Shown one piece after another: positions 8,414 through 17,036 of a stretch of 64,000 bases of DNA (positions are counted from its first letter, which is position 1; every line of letters starts with the position of its first letter). Origin of the DNA: CAYRHN01 sp964424115. Its GTDB lineage: Bacteria; Chloroflexota; Anaerolineae; Anaerolineales; Anaerolineaceae. The DNA lies in assembly GCA_964424115.1 (NCBI GenBank), contig CAYRHN010000010.1, positions 93,761 to 157,760 of the forward strand, written 5' to 3'. The notes beneath the pieces were generated by a model. It was not told the DNA's origin. It worked only from the letters and a program-made list of their open reading frames with translations, and made no database searches. Position numbers and translations under genes: made by a program.

Positions 8414-10830
8414 TATTCGGCCGTTTCCGTCGCCTCCGCAGGGGTTTTGATCGGTAATAACACGCTGAAAGTAGAGGATACCCCGGGAACGCTGTCCACC
8501 CAGATGCGCCCGCTGTGTGCATCTACCAATGCCTTGGCGATCGATAGGCCGATCCCGTTATCACCCACGCCCTGGATCAGGGGATGCTCCGCCCGGTAGC
8601 GGCGCTCAAAGACGCGCGCCATATCCTCAGGTAGGATGCCTCCTCCGCTGTCTGTGACCTGCATCAGCAGGTATTGCTGACCGGTCTGGATGCTCTCCAG
8701 GCGGAAATTCAAGCTGACGGTGCCTTCCACCGGTGTGGCGGCGGTGGCGTTTTGCATCAACTGGATCAGGATCTGCTGAACCGAATCCTCGTCTGCGCTT
8801 AATTGCGGCAGCTCTTCCGGCAGGTCAACCCGCAAGGTGATCTTCTTCTCGCGCATGTGTCCGCTCGTCTCGGCGATAGCAAAGTCGACTACCGAGTTCA
8901 TATTGATGAAATTGGGTCGGAACTCTGCTTTCATTCCTGGCAGAATGCTCAACCGTACCAGTTCATCCAGCATCACCCGCATGCGCTCGGTGGAGAAGCG
9001 AATTCGTTCGATGAACTTGCGCTGCAAGGCGCCCAGGATGCCGACCGTTTCCGAGAGGATCAGGTCGGTATACCCCATGATCGAGGAAAGTGGCTGGCGG
9101 ATATCCTGCACCAGCGAGGTGATCATTTCCCGTTCTTCACTGGTCTGTTGGTCCACCTGGCCGGCAGCCTGCTTCTCCAGCTCGACGATCTTTATGTTGG
9201 CATCTGCCAGCAGGTTCTGCAATTGGGCCACTTGTTGCAGGCTGAGGCGCAATTCCATTTCCATGTGCTGCATTTCATCGTTGGGAGCTTGCGTGACCAG
9301 CGCGGCCTTCAGGCGTTCTTCCTGCAGGGTGGCTTGCAGCCGTTCATTCTCGGCTTGCATGGCCGAGATCATTTCCTGGGTTTCACGCTGCACAGCCAGC
9401 AGCGCTTCGATCTCGCCGGCCCGCTCTGCAGAGGCTTTTTCATTATCAACAGAGGGGGTTGTCACCCCAAACGCGCGGTTTTGGATCAATTCGTTTTGCA
9501 GGCGTTGGTTTTCAGCGCTCATTTGATCCAGCGAATTGCGCATCGATTCCAGTTCTGCTGTTGCGTGGTTCAATTCAGATTGAAGACCGTTTTGCCCGGT
9601 GCCTTTGGTCAGGTTTTCCATGATCAGGCTGGTTGAACTACTTAAAATAGATTGATCTTCGCTTGACCACAGCCGGTAGGAATAGGGAGAAAGCAGCAGT
9701 ACTGCTCCCCAGGGCTTTTGCTCTGCGCCGATCGGCAAGATCAGCAAGTTGCCGGATTCTTTTAATCCGATCAACTCTGCCAGATGCTTCAGATCTTGCG
9801 GCAGGCCGGTGTTGGTGTCCATGCGCAGCGGTCGGTTGCGTTGGATGGCAGTGGCCACGCCGGGGAGTTTGCTTTGTTCGGTTCCGCCGCCGGGCAGGTC
9901 TTCCTCGCGCACCAGATCGTACCCGCCGTAGATGGTCATTTCACCCCGGCGGCCGGGTTTGGAGATGATCAGGCACATATCCGCCAGCATGGTTTGTGCA
10001 ATTGCGCGCGCCATGGATTGGGCGGCATGGGAAGGGTTAGACTCGTTGGCCACCATCAGCCAGGCATGCACTGCGCGCGGATCAAGACTGCGTGTGCGCG
10101 GTTCGCCTGCCTGTTCAGCGGGTTCGGCAGCTCTCGCTGTTTCATCGCTTGGATAGGCGTGCATACGCTGGGCTAACAGAGGCAGCAGCGGATAACTGCA
10201 TAACTGCGCCAGGCGCACGGTTCCGGCGTAATCGCCAGGGGCAGGCCAGAAAAGCTGAGCGGTCAACCCGGCCAGGTTGATCAACAAAATAGCGAATCCC
10301 AATCCCCAACCGGTTGGCCGCTGAAGGAGCAAGATTAACATCCCTCCTAGAACGATCACCAGGCTCAAAAGTTCCCAGACCCAATCGAACCAGGTCAGGT
10401 TAAAGGAGGGTTGGAGCGTGGCCAATCCGCTCCAGGTAGAGATGGTATAAATAGCAAAGATGACAATCGCCAGGCTGAGCACCACCGCGACCGCATCGAT
10501 CAAACGCTGGGGGCTGGGAGCAGCCCACAGCCAGGCCATCCATAAAAGCCCAAAGGCGGTCGCTGCGCGGTCCACAGCTGGCAGGAAGCTGTGCGGATCG
10601 GCCAGTTTCTGCCAGGCCAGGCCGCTGCTGCCAAACAAGATGATCTGTCCCGCCAGGATCAATGCCAGTCCGATCACCATGCGGCGTAGAAACGGATAAT
10701 TGGTATTGCGCCGGCCAATCAAAACGGCCTGCAGGCCGGAAACCACTGCAAAAGCCAGGATCAAATGATAGATCAAATTGCCCGGTGGGGTGGTGAGGAT
10801 TTCTAATAATTGGCTGAAGAACGCATCCAT
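8413..10830 (-). CDS. Histidine-kinase-like membrane sensor lacking the phospho-acceptor His
   Basis: 805 residues. About seven N-terminal membrane helices (~15-225) precede a GAF-like domain (~255-400) and a long coiled coil (~410-555). The dimerisation box reads LVQDIRQPLSSIMGY where SHELRTPL is usual; the phospho-accepting His is Gln575. The HATPase_c domain looks intact: N-box QLMQNATAATP, DSGGGI and GIGLSIAK. It should bind ATP but cannot autophosphorylate at the normal site. It may act as a scaffold, a heterodimer partner or an ATP-driven conformational sensor. First gene of the LysM/LCP operon, hence probably an envelope sensor. Confidence 0.88.
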   Translation of the reverse strand: MDAFFSQLLEILTTPPGNLIYHLILAFAVVSGLQAVLIGRRNTNYPFLRRMVIGLALILAGQIILFGSSGLAWQKLADPHSFLPAVDRAATAFGLLWMAWLWAAPSPQRLIDAVAVVLSLAIVIFAIYTISTWSGLATLQPSFNLTWFDWVWELLSLVIVLGGMLILLLQRPTGWGLGFAILLINLAGLTAQLFWPAPGDYAGTVRLAQLCSYPLLPLLAQRMHAYPSDETARAAEPAEQAGEPRTRSLDPRAVHAWLMVANESNPSHAAQSMARAIAQTMLADMCLIISKPGRRGEMTIYGGYDLVREEDLPGGGTEQSKLPGVATAIQRNRPLRMDTNTGLPQDLKHLAELIGLKESGNLLILPIGAEQKPWGAVLLLSPYSYRLWSSEDQSILSSSTSLIMENLTKGTGQNGLQSELNHATAELESMRNSLDQMSAENQRLQNELIQNRAFGVTTPSVDNEKASAERAGEIEALLAVQRETQEMISAMQAENERLQATLQEERLKAALVTQAPNDEMQHMEMELRLSLQQVAQLQNLLADANIKIVELEKQAAGQVDQQTSEEREMITSLVQDIRQPLSSIMGYTDLILSETVGILGALQRKFIERIRFSTERMRVMLDELVRLSILPGMKAEFRPNFINMNSVVDFAIAETSGHMREKKITLRVDLPEELPQLSADEDSVQQILIQLMQNATAATPVEGTVSLNFRLESIQTGQQYLLMQVTDSGGGILPEDMARVFERRYRAEHPLIQGVGDNGIGLSIAKALVDAHSGRIWVDSVPGVSSTFSVLLPIKTPAEATETAE

Positions 10831-10860
10831 ACATGATCCCTGGTATTAATTGATGAATGC

Positions 10861-10869
10861 ATTATAGCA
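10861..10869 (-). promoter_or_regulatory. Extended -10 promoter of the kinase-LysM-LCP operon
   Basis: On the minus strand TGC-TATAAT lies ~30 bases before ATG 10830. AGGGATC near the ATG can serve as ribosome site. No good -35 is seen, as expected for an extended -10. Confidence 0.65.
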
Positions 10870-10992
10870 CATCGCATTCGCACACTTTGAAGGACGCCGG
10901 TTTTCTTTCCATGCAGAACTCTTCCCTCACCGAGGATTTTTGGGGCAGTGCAGGCTGCCAACTCAGTTGGTGCAAGGATGATGCCAGAATGT

Positions 10993-11028
10993 AAAAAAGC
11001 GGGGTATGCGTTTCTTCGCGCATACCCC
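10993..11028 (-). terminator. Rho-independent terminator of kbl
   Basis: A perfect 10-base stem (11001-11010 with 11019-11028, loop of 8) is followed on the minus strand by GC and six T. It sits 9 bases past the kbl stop. Confidence 0.88.
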
Positions 11029-11036
11029 GAAGGTTC

Positions 11037-12221
11037 TTATTTGATCACGCCCAACTTGCGGCCTACTTTGGCGTAAGCCTCCAACCCCTTTTCCAGGTCT
11101 TCGTGCGTGTGCGCCGCTGAGATCATCGTGCGAATACGCGCTTTCCCGCGTGGCACGGTCGGGAAACCCAGCGACATGGCGAATACATTTTCCTCGAACA
11201 GATCGCGACTGAACTGCTGCGCCAAGGGAGCCTCGCCAAGCATCACCGGAGTGATGGGGGTCTCACTCTTACCGGTATCGAAGCCCAGTTTCTTCATCTC
11301 GTCTTTAAAGAAGCGTGCATTTTCCAACAGCTTGTCCACCAGTTCGGTAGAGGTCTCCAGCAAATCGACCGCTGCCAGGCAGGCCGCCACATCCGGAGGG
11401 GTGACTGCCGAGGAGAACAAGAAGGGGCGCCCGCGCTGGCGCAGCCATTCGATGATGACGGCTTTACCGGCGACGATACCGCCTACCACGCCAAATGCCT
11501 TGGAGAGTGTGCCGACTTCCACATCCACTTTGCCGTGCAGGTGGAAGTGATCCACGATCCCGCGCCCGCCGCGCCCCACCACGCCTTCGCCGTGCGCGTC
11601 ATCTACCATCAGCATGATATCATGCGCGTTGGAGACCTCGTAGATCTTGTCCAACGGCGCCAGGTCGCCGTCCATGCTGAATACGCCGTCGGTGATGATC
11701 AAACCGCGCCGGTAGGTGCCTTCATTCTCCTTGATCACCCGTTCCAGGTCCAGCGGATCGCAATGCGCATAGCGGACAATGCGCGCGCCGGACAGGCGGC
11801 TGCCGTCGATGATGCTGGCGTGGTTGAGTTCGTCTGAGAAGATCACGTCATCTTTGCCCACCAGGGCAGGGATGGTCGCCAGGTTGGCAGTGAAGCCGGA
11901 CTGGAAGGTGATAGCGGCTTCGACGCCTTTAAAGGCTGCCAGGCGGCGTTCCAATTCCAGGTGGATATCCATGGTTCCGGCAATGCTGCGCACGGCCCCT
12001 GGTCCCACACCGTATTTTTCCACGATATCTCGAGCGGCCTTCACCATCTTGGGGTGGTTGGCCAGACCGAGGTAGTTGTTCGAGCAGAAGTTGAGCACTT
12101 TCTTGCCGTCCACCACCAGCCAGGCCCCCTGGGCCGATCCGATGGTGCGGATGCGATTGTACAAACCGGCTTCTTTGAGATCATCCAGCTCCTGCTGGAC
12201 CCAGCTCAAACGATTGGACAT
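11037..12221 (-). CDS. kbl: Glycine C-acetyltransferase (2-amino-3-ketobutyrate CoA ligase)
   Basis: 394 residues, the length of E. coli Kbl. It is a PLP-dependent alpha-oxoamine synthase with the glycine-rich FCSNNYLGLANHP near the N-terminus, DDAHGEGVVGRGGRG, and the Schiff-base Lys241 in GTLSKAFGVVGG. It cleaves 2-amino-3-ketobutyrate with CoA to glycine and acetyl-CoA in threonine breakdown. Threonine dehydrogenase (tdh), often adjacent, is not in this window. ATG 12221 is preferred over GTG 12227 because AGAGG lies 5 bases upstream of the ATG. It has its own promoter and terminator, so it is monocistronic. Other alpha-oxoamine synthases (BioF-like) are possible but less likely. Confidence 0.9.
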   Translation of the reverse strand: MSNRLSWVQQELDDLKEAGLYNRIRTIGSAQGAWLVVDGKKVLNFCSNNYLGLANHPKMVKAARDIVEKYGVGPGAVRSIAGTMDIHLELERRLAAFKGVEAAITFQSGFTANLATIPALVGKDDVIFSDELNHASIIDGSRLSGARIVRYAHCDPLDLERVIKENEGTYRRGLIITDGVFSMDGDLAPLDKIYEVSNAHDIMLMVDDAHGEGVVGRGGRGIVDHFHLHGKVDVEVGTLSKAFGVVGGIVAGKAVIIEWLRQRGRPFLFSSAVTPPDVAACLAAVDLLETSTELVDKLLENARFFKDEMKKLGFDTGKSETPITPVMLGEAPLAQQFSRDLFEENVFAMSLGFPTVPRGKARIRTMISAAHTHEDLEKGLEAYAKVGRKLGVIK

Positions 12222-12265
12222 AGTCACCTCTCATTTTGATCTGAATACGTCGTTTTGACCTTTTC

Positions 12266-12293
12266 ATTATAACGGGGCAGGCCCGATGGTCAA
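12266..12293 (-). promoter_or_regulatory. Sigma-A-type promoter of kbl
   Basis: On the minus strand TTGACC (12293-12288), a 16-base spacer and TATAAT (12271-12266) give a ~38-base leader before ATG 12221. Confidence 0.75.
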
Positions 12294-12405
12294 ATGAACA
12301 TCTGTAATAAGATTTAACTCATTTTGTAATTGCCTATGCTGTTATTCCAATCCTGAATTTTAGGAATTACTTATAGAATTCGTTCGACTGGTTCTGACTT
12401 TGAAT

Positions 12406-12894
12406 CTAATCACCTAAAGAAAATCTAATTCCATCTTCCCGAATGCTTCCATCTTCATTAAACATAATTAGAAGAGGAAATTTATGATCTCCATTAAAGT
12501 CATAATAACAATTTAAATAAGCACCACTGTCTACCGGAACAATTGTTGTTTGGTAATATTTATAATTTCCGATCAGCTTTTCTATTTCAGCATAATCCAG
12601 GTTCTTACCATTCATAGGATGAATTATTTTAATTATAGTTGGATAAAAATCTGGACCATAAATTATATAATCACGCCCACATAACGAATTTTCCTCGCTA
12701 ATTCCGAGAGCCTTACATACTTCTTGTTTAGTTTCTTCGGCCAGGGGTGTGGTTTCTGTGTGCCAATCGTAGGAGAGATCTTTGATTAGTAGTCTTAGAC
12801 TAATATAAGAACAAATTGTGAAGGTCGTGATTATAGTAAGGATGAATAAAGTAATGAGTACTTTCTTTTTTTTTGAGAAATTTCTGGATTTCAT
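12406..12894 (-). CDS. Unknown small protein with one membrane helix, in an AT-rich islet
   Basis: 162 residues, not recognised. A Lys-rich start (SRNFSKKKK) and one hydrophobic helix (~12-36) put the remaining ~125 residues outside the membrane. Three Cys residues (in EVCKALG, SLCGRD and LNCYYDFNG) could form a disulphide. The segment YYDFNGDHKFPL resembles a short Asp-rich metal loop, but this is weak. The gene and its flanks have roughly one-third G+C by eye, far below both neighbours, and use AT-ending codons, which suggests recent transfer. No mobile-element gene or repeat flanks it. Confidence 0.65.
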   Translation of the reverse strand: MKSRNFSKKKKVLITLFILTIITTFTICSYISLRLLIKDLSYDWHTETTPLAEETKQEVCKALGISEENSLCGRDYIIYGPDFYPTIIKIIHPMNGKNLDYAEIEKLIGNYKYYQTTIVPVDSGAYLNCYYDFNGDHKFPLLIMFNEDGSIREDGIRFSLGD

Positions 12895-12992
12895 AGTTGT
12901 CTATAATTGTCTAGCGATTTTAATTCATGTTATTAGAATAAGCTCGATTGAAAACCCCAACATTACTTTCCTGTTCGTTAGTGTCTTACATC

Positions 12993-14648
12993 TCATTCGG
13001 AAAAATATCCCATCTCCGCCAGGGCAGCCTGAACAGCAGCTTCCCCACCGGGGCGGATAAGCGCGGTGGTGGGTGTCAGCACTTCCAAAATTTGGCGCGC
13101 GGCGCGGCTTTTGCCCAGCGCGGTCAACACTTCTGGTGAACTGACCCGCAGCAGGCTGGCCTTCTGGAAATTGGCCTGCGCGCCGAACTTCTCCCAGCGC
13201 TCCAAGCCTTGCAACAGACTGGGCGGGATCGGTCCGCCGGCGTGGTTGCGCAGCAATGTGACCAGGTGTGCCGGGCGCAGAGCTTGCTTTCGCGCGGCTT
13301 CCAGGCTGGAGGGGGTCAGACGGTAACGGTAAATCATCCCCAAAGGGGGTTCCTCTGCATTCCCGTCTTCCCAGGCGCAAAAACGTGCCAGCTGGTAGCG
13401 TGCTGCGCGGGGCAGCAGGCGCGGAGCGGTGATCACCCCCTCGGAACTGATGCGTAATTTTTCTTTTTCCTCGCTCATCCCCGCTGGTGCTTCGCCATGC
13501 CACAGCGCGGCCGCCCAGGCGGAGAAGCGAAAGGCGCTGGGCGCTGCGCCGGGTGCGGGCATGGCCAGGTCCATCCATCCCAGCCAGTGCAGTGGGCCGG
13601 TGATCAGGTAGCGTACCAGCGCGCCGTCCACCTCATCCCACGCGCCAAATCCGCGCAAATAGGTGGTGTCGTCCATCTTGCGCAGGAACCAGGAGTCGTA
13701 ATCTCCGCCCGGCCGTTGAAAATCAGGCGCGTGCTCCTTAATCCCCGCAACAAAGGAATCCAGGTTCCACCAGAGCGCCCCGGGCGGGGTGGGCTGCAGC
13801 GGCAGGTGGGATAGCCAGGTCAGGATCGCCTTGCGCGCTTCCAAAGGATGATTAACCCATTCGCCCTCTGCCACCAGGCCGGGCATCAGTAATAGCTCAT
13901 TGAAATTAGTGCTTTCCAGCCAGGCCTGCGAGAGCATCACCAGCGCCTTACCGCGCGGCGCAGCCAGGAAAGCCCGTACGGCTTCAGGGATGGGCTGGTT
14001 GAAGGAATCGATCAAACCGGCGCTGGAAAGAAGCGCTTTCAGCGTAAAGGCGGGCATTATCCAGCCGTTAGTATCCAGCTTTTCCAGGGGCAGGCTCAGG
14101 CGCAGGGCTGCCAGCAGGGTGCAGGCATGATCGAGGATCTGATCCCCGGCCCGCACGGGTACAGCGCTTTCATTGGGAGAGGCTGGCCGCCCCAGCGGTA
14201 ATTCGTCATCCTCTTGCAGCGGCGCCAGGAACTCCAGAAACTCCTCTGGAATGTAGGCGTATTCTTGCGGTTCGGGTTCGGCGTTCAGGAAAGCTCGTCC
14301 GATCAGGGCGCGGTACCACAGTACCTCCGTCGGAGAGGTTGGTTTCAGGTCGGGACGCTCGCGGTCGCGTTTTCCTGGCCCCATCACGCGCACCTCTCCA
14401 TAGCGGCGTGAGAACTGCGCCCAAAGCATCCGTCCCTCTTCGTGCAGCAAAGCCTGTAATGCCTGGCGCGCGTTGGGCGGCAGGGATTGGATCACTTCTT
14501 CGACCAGCTCTGCATCCAGCATGGCCTGTTCCAGCAACGGTAGGGCAGTGCGGGCGTCTGGGGCGGTCAGTTCAATTCCCCAGGCATTGGCCACGATGCG
14601 CAGAAAACCCAGGTCTGAACCTTGCAGGGTGTGCATCAGATCACGCAT
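12993..14648 (-). CDS. XPB/Ssl2 N-terminal-like (Helicase_C_3-type) protein without helicase
   Basis: 551 residues. The C-terminal third (LLQGLERWEKFGAQANFQKA, then LLRVSSPEVLTALGKS and ILEVLTPTTALIRPGGE) matches the pattern of the helicase-associated domain found before XPB-like helicases in actinobacteria. The N-terminal half is helical and winged-helix-like (ARQALQALLHEEGRM). No helicase motifs are present and no XPB gene adjoins, so it may act alone on DNA or as a free partner. The start is ATG 14648, 6 bases after a TATAAT box with no Shine-Dalgarno. Function unknown; the family call is by eye. Confidence 0.65.
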   Translation of the reverse strand: MRDLMHTLQGSDLGFLRIVANAWGIELTAPDARTALPLLEQAMLDAELVEEVIQSLPPNARQALQALLHEEGRMLWAQFSRRYGEVRVMGPGKRDRERPDLKPTSPTEVLWYRALIGRAFLNAEPEPQEYAYIPEEFLEFLAPLQEDDELPLGRPASPNESAVPVRAGDQILDHACTLLAALRLSLPLEKLDTNGWIMPAFTLKALLSSAGLIDSFNQPIPEAVRAFLAAPRGKALVMLSQAWLESTNFNELLLMPGLVAEGEWVNHPLEARKAILTWLSHLPLQPTPPGALWWNLDSFVAGIKEHAPDFQRPGGDYDSWFLRKMDDTTYLRGFGAWDEVDGALVRYLITGPLHWLGWMDLAMPAPGAAPSAFRFSAWAAALWHGEAPAGMSEEKEKLRISSEGVITAPRLLPRAARYQLARFCAWEDGNAEEPPLGMIYRYRLTPSSLEAARKQALRPAHLVTLLRNHAGGPIPPSLLQGLERWEKFGAQANFQKASLLRVSSPEVLTALGKSRAARQILEVLTPTTALIRPGGEAAVQAALAEMGYFSE

Positions 14649-14654
14649 GAGGAT

Positions 14655-14660
14655 ATTATA
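14655..14660 (-). promoter_or_regulatory. -10 box, leaderless start of the XPB-N-like gene
   Basis: TATAAT on the minus strand ends 6 bases (ATCCTC) before ATG 14648. There is no ribosome site between them. Confidence 0.6.
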
Positions 14661-14666
14661 ACTTGA

Positions 14667-15380
14667 TTATCCGGGGTCTCTTTGGATCACTTGCGGCGGA
14701 TTCTCAAGAAGAAAAATTTCCCCCAGGCTTGCTGCGACAAGTTTCGCTGCTTCTTGCATCGTTGGCGCCGGTCGGACGAAATCTGCCACCGCACACATTT
14801 GCACCCCTTCCAGTCCGCAGGGCACAATTCCCGTCCAGTAGGCCATTTCCGGTTGAATATTGAGCGCAAACCCGTGTTGAGAGACGCCGCGCGCATCCAC
14901 TTTTACTCCGATCGAGGCGATCTTGGCCGGCTGTGACTGCCCCTCACCTGGCACCCATACGCCTGTCAGTCCCGCACGTTGTTCGGCTTGAATTTTCCAG
15001 TGGGATAACGCCAGGATCAGCGCCTGCTCAAGTTTACGCAAGAAACCCACGTAATCCGCCTGCGGCAGGTGCCCGCCTTGCCAGCCGGGCTGCGCCAGCG
15101 GGATGAGTGGGTAGCCGACCAGTTGACCCGGCCCGTGGTATGTGACATCTCCTCCCCGGTCGACCGAATACACCTCCACGCCCTGCTTCCTCAATTGCTC
15201 TTGGTCCCATAGAATATGCTGCGCCCCACCTGCCCGTCCGATCGTATAGGTGTGGGGATGTTCAAGCAGCAGCACAGTCGGCGGCCGACTTCCTGCGGCG
15301 ATCTCCATGGCTAGCCTGCGCTGCATTTCCCAGGCCGGAGCGTATGGTACGCAGCCCAGCCATTCAAAGACCCAGTTCAC
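14667..15380 (-). CDS. lipB: Octanoyltransferase (lipoyl-ACP acyltransferase)
   Basis: 237 residues. It has the family motifs DRGGDVTYHGPGQLVGYP, the catalytic Lys153 in PAKIASIGVK and the acyl-accepting Cys188 in GIVPCGLEG. It moves octanoyl from ACP to the lipoyl domains of 2-oxoacid dehydrogenases and GcvH. The start is GTG 15380, which overlaps the stop of the methyltransferase gene (GTGA) and has GGGGAG 7 bases upstream; the longer open frame upstream is only the shadow of that gene. lipA is not in the window. Confidence 0.95.
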   Translation of the reverse strand: MNWVFEWLGCVPYAPAWEMQRRLAMEIAAGSRPPTVLLLEHPHTYTIGRAGGAQHILWDQEQLRKQGVEVYSVDRGGDVTYHGPGQLVGYPLIPLAQPGWQGGHLPQADYVGFLRKLEQALILALSHWKIQAEQRAGLTGVWVPGEGQSQPAKIASIGVKVDARGVSQHGFALNIQPEMAYWTGIVPCGLEGVQMCAVADFVRPAPTMQEAAKLVAASLGEIFLLENPPQVIQRDPG

Positions 15381-16105
15381 TTCTTCTCTCCCCAATGGAT
15401 CGCCATAGTTCCCAGCATGCGCCGCACGAACCCCACCTGTTCGAAGCCCCTCTCTTTCAGCTTCTCCGCCAGGCTTTCTGCACTCAAGAAGCGCGCGCTG
15501 GTCTCTGGCAGGTAAGTATAGGCGGTGGAATCCCCGGCGATTAGCTTTCCCAACAAAGGGATTCCCCATTTATAGTAAGCCTGGATGAACGGCAGCAGCA
15601 GGTTGCGGCTCGGGCGGGTGGTGTCCAGCGCGGTAAGCGAACCGGCGCTCCTCAACACACGCCGCTGTTCTTCCAATGTCTGATCCAGGTCCGCCACGTT
15701 GCGCAGCAGGTAGCCCGAGACCACGCCATCAAATGCTGCGTTTCGGAAAGGCAGATGTTGCGCGTCCGCAATCACCCACGCCACCGTTTCAGCGCCCGGG
15801 TGTTTTTGGCCCGCGGCGATCATCTCAAAGGTCAGGTCGGTTGCCACCACAGTGCTTCCGGGCGCTTGTCTGCACAGTTCATAGGCCAGGTCGCCTGTGC
15901 CGCAGCCTGCATCAAGATAGATCCCGTCTCTGCAAGGGCTTCCCAGCAGGCGCCGGATGGTCTCGCGCCGCCAGGCGCGGTCTCTCCCCAGGGTCATCAG
16001 GCGGTTAAGCAGATCATACCGACCGGCAATACGCCCAAACATGCGCCGCACGCTCTGCGTGTGGCGTGCATTTTCCGGGTCGCTGGGTCGCAGGTCAGGA
16101 GACAA
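15377..16105 (-). CDS. menG: Demethylmenaquinone methyltransferase (UbiE/MenG family)
   Basis: 242 residues. It opens with the family signature VRRMFGRIAGRYDLLNRLMT. The AdoMet motif LDAGCGTGDLAYEL, the acidic strand VVATDLTFEMI and the terminal MAIHWGEKK all match UbiE/MenG. It carries out the last C-methylation in menaquinone synthesis; with no ubiquinone genes here, MenG is the more likely role. The start is probably TTG 16105, overlapping the CDF stop by 11 bases; the ribosome site is weak, so the start is uncertain by some residues. It is followed by lipB with a 4-base overlap. Confidence 0.92.
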   Translation of the reverse strand: MSPDLRPSDPENARHTQSVRRMFGRIAGRYDLLNRLMTLGRDRAWRRETIRRLLGSPCRDGIYLDAGCGTGDLAYELCRQAPGSTVVATDLTFEMIAAGQKHPGAETVAWVIADAQHLPFRNAAFDGVVSGYLLRNVADLDQTLEEQRRVLRSAGSLTALDTTRPSRNLLLPFIQAYYKWGIPLLGKLIAGDSTAYTYLPETSARFLSAESLAEKLKERGFEQVGFVRRMLGTMAIHWGEKK

Positions 16106-17027
16106 TCTCGGCAGTGGCTTCGTGATAGGGCTCGGGATGGATGGTCACATCTGCGTCAGGCGACAGGCGCTGGATCTCAGCCTCCACTTTTTCGGTCAGA
16201 GCATGGGCTTCTTCCAGGCTCAATTTTCCATCCACCAGAATATGTGCATCCACGAACAGGTGCGGGCCGGAATAACGCATGCGTAACTGGTGGCAATCCA
16301 TCACGCCCGGAACCGCCTGCACCGCGTTTTTGATCTTTTCATCCATCCCTTTGGGGGCTGAGTCAAGCAGGCCCAGCACCGTCCGGTAACCCATTTCCAG
16401 GCTGACGTATACCACAATACCGGCCACGCCCAGGGCCGCCACAGCGTCCGCTTTCCTCAAGAAGGAGAGCGCAGGCACCTCGGTACCGATCAATACGCAG
16501 ATCAGACCGAAAATGACCACGCTGGAGGACCAGATATCTGTAGAGAAGTGTAATGCATCTGCTTCAAGCGCCTGGGAATTGTATTTCCGGGCTGCCCGGT
16601 AGAGAATGCGCGAACGGGTGTAATCGATGCCAATCGAAACGAACATGACCAGGAAGGCCCAAATGGAGGGATCGATTTCCACATCCGCCTTTACGAACAG
16701 GCGCTGGATTGCTTCGTAGATGATCCATACGCAGGTGGCCAACAGCAGGAACGTTTCGAACAAGGCCGAAAGGTTTTCCACCTTGCCGTGGCCGTAAGTA
16801 TGTTCTTTATCGGCCGGTTTACCGGAAATTTTTACCGCCAGGAAAGTCACCAATGCGGCCACCAGGTCCAGCCCGGAGTGAGCAGCTTCAGCAAGAATGC
16901 CCAGAGAATTGGTCAATACACCGACAATGATCTTGAAGGTTGTCAGGCCGATTGCCGCGATCACAGAACTGAGCGCAGCGCTATCTTTTTCTTTCTGCGC
17001 TGTATGAGCTTCGAGCTGGGTTGTCAT
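16095..17027 (-). CDS. Cation diffusion facilitator (metal/proton antiporter)
   Basis: 310 residues with six membrane helices. The metal site is H50xxxD54 (AAHSGLDLV) in helix 2 and HFSTD in helix 5. KEHTYGHGKVENL is the typical helix 2-3 loop. The cytosolic C-terminal domain (~215-305) ends in VTIHPEPYHE. HD/HD pairs are usual for Zn or Fe/Mn export; specificity is not certain. AGAGG precedes the ATG, 9 bases after the zinc-ribbon gene, so they share an operon. Confidence 0.93.
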   Translation of the reverse strand: MTTQLEAHTAQKEKDSAALSSVIAAIGLTTFKIIVGVLTNSLGILAEAAHSGLDLVAALVTFLAVKISGKPADKEHTYGHGKVENLSALFETFLLLATCVWIIYEAIQRLFVKADVEIDPSIWAFLVMFVSIGIDYTRSRILYRAARKYNSQALEADALHFSTDIWSSSVVIFGLICVLIGTEVPALSFLRKADAVAALGVAGIVVYVSLEMGYRTVLGLLDSAPKGMDEKIKNAVQAVPGVMDCHQLRMRYSGPHLFVDAHILVDGKLSLEEAHALTEKVEAEIQRLSPDADVTIHPEPYHEATAEIVS

Positions 17028-17036
17028 AATAGACCT

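Noticed and set aside
15381..15569. Extension of lipB upstream to give a 300-residue protein.
   Set aside because: The extra residues are the antiframe of the MenG C-terminus; the GTG at 15380 has a ribosome site and GTGA coupling.
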